From: Bin87 sp965220095
GTDB lineage: Bacteria; Chloroflexota; Dehalococcoidia; Lucifugimonadales; UBA3495
Direction: 5' to 3'
Assembly (NCBI GenBank): GCA_965220095.1
Contig: OZ244805.1
Coordinates: forward strand, 2,108,001 to 2,172,000
DNA length: 64,000 bases
In this document: positions 61,541 to 64,000 of the stretch, in pieces
Layout: each line of letters opens with the position of its first letter
Numbering within the stretch: the first letter of the stretch is position 1
Made by a program: the position numbers and the translations under genes
The notes under the pieces: model-generated
Databases searched by the model: none
Told to the model about the DNA's origin: nothing
What the model saw: only the letters and a program-made list of their open reading frames with translations

Positions 61541-63115
61541 ATGCACATCCATCGGGATGTCTCTGACATCGTTAATGGCAAGGTGTTGCGCGATGTCATC
61601 CAAATCCATGGTATGGAAATTCCGTACTCCGCCGAGTTGTGGGTTGATGGAACTCGCCATCACGAAGACGGGACGGCGATGTTCAGCATCGGCGACAGGG
61701 GCTATTTGACTGCGGAATACTTTGGATACGACGTTGCCGATCCTCTCGAATGGTTGGGTATGGGGCTCAAACGACTGGAAAGCAAGCTGATTTTAAAAGA
61801 CACGCGGGTCGAAATACCGATTTCGTGGATTCGCAGCAGCCCGAAAGCCCGCACTTGGCACAATGTACCGATGCCAGCGATAACAGCTTACAGATGTGAA
61901 ATACAGGGGCGGTTAGGCGACTTCGGCAGCGAAATGAAATCAGTGTCCATGACAGTCGCGGGCCTGCCAGACATTCACTTGGGACAAATCACGACACGGC
62001 TCCCGGAAGAGACCACGTCCATTGAGCATTTGACCCTGCACGGTTTTAAAAAGCAAATTGGACAGCTGAATATGGAGGCTGCCGAGTGGCAAATTAATTT
62101 GACGCCATCCTATGTGGAAAATGAGGACGGACATCCGCTGCATCACGTCCTACTATCGCGTAAAGACGCCTCTCCGTTCAGTTTGCCTGACGACATCGAC
62201 AACAGCGTCATAAACGCTCTGAGGCTATTTTTCTCCTTCCAATGCGCAAAATGGGTTGATCTGCCTACGATTGTATGCAACCCCGTGTTCAGCATTACCA
62301 AAAAGCACTTGGTACTGAGCGACGGCGAAACCGACGAAGAAGTTCTCCGCGCAGTGCGCAAATTGATGGGGTCAGAAGCCCCAAACCCATGGGCGATGTA
62401 TGAGCTCAATTGCTTACTGCAAAGTGCCCGTATCTTTGATGACGTATCAGGTGCGGACATATTGGGGGTCAGCGCAAGCGGCGAACAAGCAACGATGACT
62501 TTCGGCAAAGGAAACCCCACCGTAAGGCAAGCGTGGGTAAGCAGATTGGCCTCGCGAGATGGTTCGACAACCAGTACATGGACTGCAACGGACACGAGAG
62601 CTTGGCATAGCCTATTCGAAGGATTTTGGAACCAGTACACCGAGACGAACAACCGAGAGCACCTGAGAAACTCCCTTCACCACTACGTAGAGGCGAACCA
62701 GATTCTTGATGAAGGCTCCATCGGCCAATCTTTGGTCGCAGCACAGTCAACACTGCAAGCTTTGACTCGCTGGTGGAACGGCTTGCGACTGGAAGCCAAG
62801 TTCGAAAAATGGGATGCCGGCCTGTTCAAGGAGGAGCTCGTCAAAGCAGTGTGTAATGCGGAGCTAGGTAAGGACAGCGGCGTAGTAATCGACGAAAAAT
62901 CATTACAGGCTTCGATCAATAAGGCCGCTGACTACCGAAACGATATTGATCACGGCAGAGTAAGAAAGACCGCTGGTCAAGAGCAAGCAGTCATCTATTG
63001 CACAAGACACCATCTGAATCTAGCCAGATTGCTCATACTGGCTAAGTTCGGCAACCGTGACCGCGACGCGAGAGGGTGCCTTGCTGGCCCTCTGTTCACA
63101 CAGATGCTGACATGA
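61541..63115 (+). CDS. Probable HEPN-domain defence protein
   Basis: A 524-residue protein; ATG 61541 is preferred because GGAGGAT lies 6-8 nt upstream, though the frame is open back to 61430 through the repeated gene end. The N-terminal half is beta-rich (AELWVDGTRHHEDGTAMFSI, RVEIPISWIRSS). The C-terminal ~150 residues are helical and hold ADYRNDIDHGR (about residue 465), an Rx4H motif of HEPN ribonucleases. The two-domain plan recalls ApeA-like abortive-infection proteins, but I cannot confirm membership. No membrane segments. It sits between two scars of the restriction gene end, among defence genes. Confidence 0.6.
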   Translation: MHIHRDVSDIVNGKVLRDVIQIHGMEIPYSAELWVDGTRHHEDGTAMFSIGDRGYLTAEYFGYDVADPLEWLGMGLKRLESKLILKDTRVEIPISWIRSSPKARTWHNVPMPAITAYRCEIQGRLGDFGSEMKSVSMTVAGLPDIHLGQITTRLPEETTSIEHLTLHGFKKQIGQLNMEAAEWQINLTPSYVENEDGHPLHHVLLSRKDASPFSLPDDIDNSVINALRLFFSFQCAKWVDLPTIVCNPVFSITKKHLVLSDGETDEEVLRAVRKLMGSEAPNPWAMYELNCLLQSARIFDDVSGADILGVSASGEQATMTFGKGNPTVRQAWVSRLASRDGSTTSTWTATDTRAWHSLFEGFWNQYTETNNREHLRNSLHHYVEANQILDEGSIGQSLVAAQSTLQALTRWWNGLRLEAKFEKWDAGLFKEELVKAVCNAELGKDSGVVIDEKSLQASINKAADYRNDIDHGRVRKTAGQEQAVIYCTRHHLNLARLLILAKFGNRDRDARGCLAGPLFTQMLT

Positions 63116-63179
63116 CCATCCTCCACGCCCAAAGCGAGCACGCAAATCACGGAACACCCCCGTTCCGTCCTCACTGACC

Positions 63180-63312
63180 CCGTAAGCGACGCGCCGTCAG
63201 ACGGACGCGGTGGTGTTCGACGCGCTGGCCTGACGGCCGGCGAGCGCGAGGAGGTGTATGCTGGAGTAACCGAGTCACTGGAGAACCGCCGACGGCGGGC
63301 GCGGAGCGCATG
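63180..63312 (+). repeat. Third copy of the restriction-modification gene end, with a natural stop
   Basis: CGACGCGCTGG(C)CTGACGGCCGGCGAGC... encodes LTAGEREEVYAGVTESLENRRRRARSA and TGA. This resembles what the enzyme's C-terminus would be without the VapB tail. One base is missing relative to 60765-60775, so it does not form a longer ORF. It lies behind the HEPN-motif gene. Confidence 0.8.
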
Positions 63313-63573
63313 ATAGGCCGGCACCAAATTCCCTACTAGCGAAATAGCTAGGACTGGAGAGGACCGACTCCACCGCATTGATCCTACGTTCACCTGCTGT
63401 CCGAAACTGGCGGAAGACACTTCGAGCTACAAGCTCTGGTCACCGACAACGCCGAGGTTTGTTACACTCTCGAGAAGACACCAATTACCCATTGGGCGTA
63501 CCGAAACCACATGAGGCCCAGATGACCATTGAGCGACCAGCTCGTTCGCCAAGCACAGAGCAGGTGAATGCCG

Positions 63574-64000
63574 ATGACCGACAGTAATTCCGAGTTGGCG
63601 AATAACCCCGAGCGAGGCGAAGACCGCGCCAAAGTCGTCGCGGCACCGGTAGCCATTAGCCCCTACGCGACGGGCGGCGGAGGTGTGACCTTCGAGCGGA
63701 GAGTCGCGGTTAAGTACCTTGCCCATCTGCTCGTAGGCGATGGCGCTACTGAGTTGGGTGATGGTCGCTCCGTTGTGAGTGTTTCGTTTCAGCAGGCCCC
63801 AGATTATCCGGTGGATGATCTGGTCATAGCCGCAGCGTACCCCGAGGAAAGTGATCCCTCTTTGTTGCTATCGCTCGGAGTACGGCGTTCGCCGAATTTG
63901 GTGCAGAGTGACGAGCCGACACGTAAACTAATCCGGGACTTCGTCCATGCTGTAATCAACGCGCCGACCGAAGGTCCAGAACGTCGTTTAGGCCTAGTTG
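63574..64000 (+). CDS. N-terminus of a large protein, probably a nuclease-NTPase defence protein (runs off the window)
   Basis: An open frame from ATG 63574 to the right edge (142 codons, no stop); AGGTGA lies 6 nt upstream. After a polar leader comes SPYATGGGGVTFERRVAVKYLAHLLVGD, VVSVSFQQAPDYPVDDLVI, LLLSLGVRRSPNLVQSDEPT and RKLIRDFVHAV. This pattern (GGGxxFExRVAxxYLAxLL ... PVDDLVV ... VRRxPNxxxSD) is what I recall from N-terminal PD-(D/E)XK-like domains of very large STAND-NTPase-type proteins in Actinobacteria and relatives. The remainder is outside the window, so the effector architecture cannot be checked. Confidence 0.55.
   Translation, partial: MTDSNSELANNPERGEDRAKVVAAPVAISPYATGGGGVTFERRVAVKYLAHLLVGDGATELGDGRSVVSVSFQQAPDYPVDDLVIAAAYPEESDPSLLLSLGVRRSPNLVQSDEPTRKLIRDFVHAVINAPTEGPERRLGLV

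Noticed and set aside
1..64000. CRISPR array accompanying the Cas4-like gene
   Set aside because: No regularly spaced short direct repeats were seen, and no other cas gene is present.

Overview
ORGANISM. GC-rich bacterial DNA, probably Chloroflexota (SAR202/Dehalococcoidia-like or a sponge-associated relative). This is inferred from content: paired luciferase-like flavin oxidoreductases, stand-alone ThDP enzymes, a Gfo/Idh dehydrogenase, a DUF2277 protein, several Uma2 proteins, and lipoproteins with long Ala/Pro/Thr linkers. No marker gene is present to settle it.

LAYOUT. (1) 1-17.4 kb, defence island A: DruA (cut by the window edge) and a very large DruE helicase of a Druantia-type system, a DUF7689 protein, a TPR protein, a secreted subtilisin-like lipoprotein, a Cas4-like nuclease, a PDDEXK_4-type nuclease, a dead Fic gene and a GmrSD/DUF262 protein. 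It ends with phage-portal debris beside a tRNA-Gly(CCC). (2) 17.8-31.5 kb: an alpha/beta hydrolase with a PIN toxin pair at its 3' end, a Phd-Doc pair upstream of a single-chain restriction-modification enzyme, a retropepsin, a ThDP enzyme, a four-gene GHKL-ATPase / unknown / unknown / PP-loop cassette, two small membrane proteins and a luciferase-like oxidoreductase. (3) 31.6-44.1 kb, mostly metabolic: Uma2 genes, Gfo/Idh, aldo-keto reductase, F420-type LLM enzyme, hydrolase, BNR propeller, nitronate monooxygenase-like enzyme and ThDP enzyme, with one live and one decayed copy of a DUF4258-type toxin/antitoxin pair. (4) 44.4-57.2 kb, mobile-element zone: four copies of one 1.46-1.48 kb IS, two nested inside a third that splits a tautomerase gene; an IS66 remnant; a TRAP substrate-binding lipoprotein; a DUF4097 protein; an IS1-like transposase. 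(5) 57.3-64 kb, defence island B: zinc-ribbon protein, a type IIG-like restriction-modification enzyme whose C-terminus is a VapB-like antitoxin tail, its PIN toxin, a HEPN-motif protein and the start of a large protein running off the window.

MAIN OBSERVATION. Accessory cassettes repeatedly sit at the ends of genes, with a diverged copy of the host gene's end on the far side. This occurs at the Cas4-like gene (12.1/16.8 kb), the hydrolase (18.6/19.3 kb), the LLM oxidoreductase (5' end, 29.4/30.2 kb), the Gfo/Idh gene (32.2/33.0 kb), and three times over at the restriction-modification gene (60.8/61.5/63.2 kb). At two loci (DruE and the restriction-modification enzyme) the first gene of a two-gene module is fused in frame to the host gene's C-terminus while the module's overlapping stop/start is kept. 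No integrase is visible. The GHKL/PP-loop cassette is a second candidate for an undescribed defence system.
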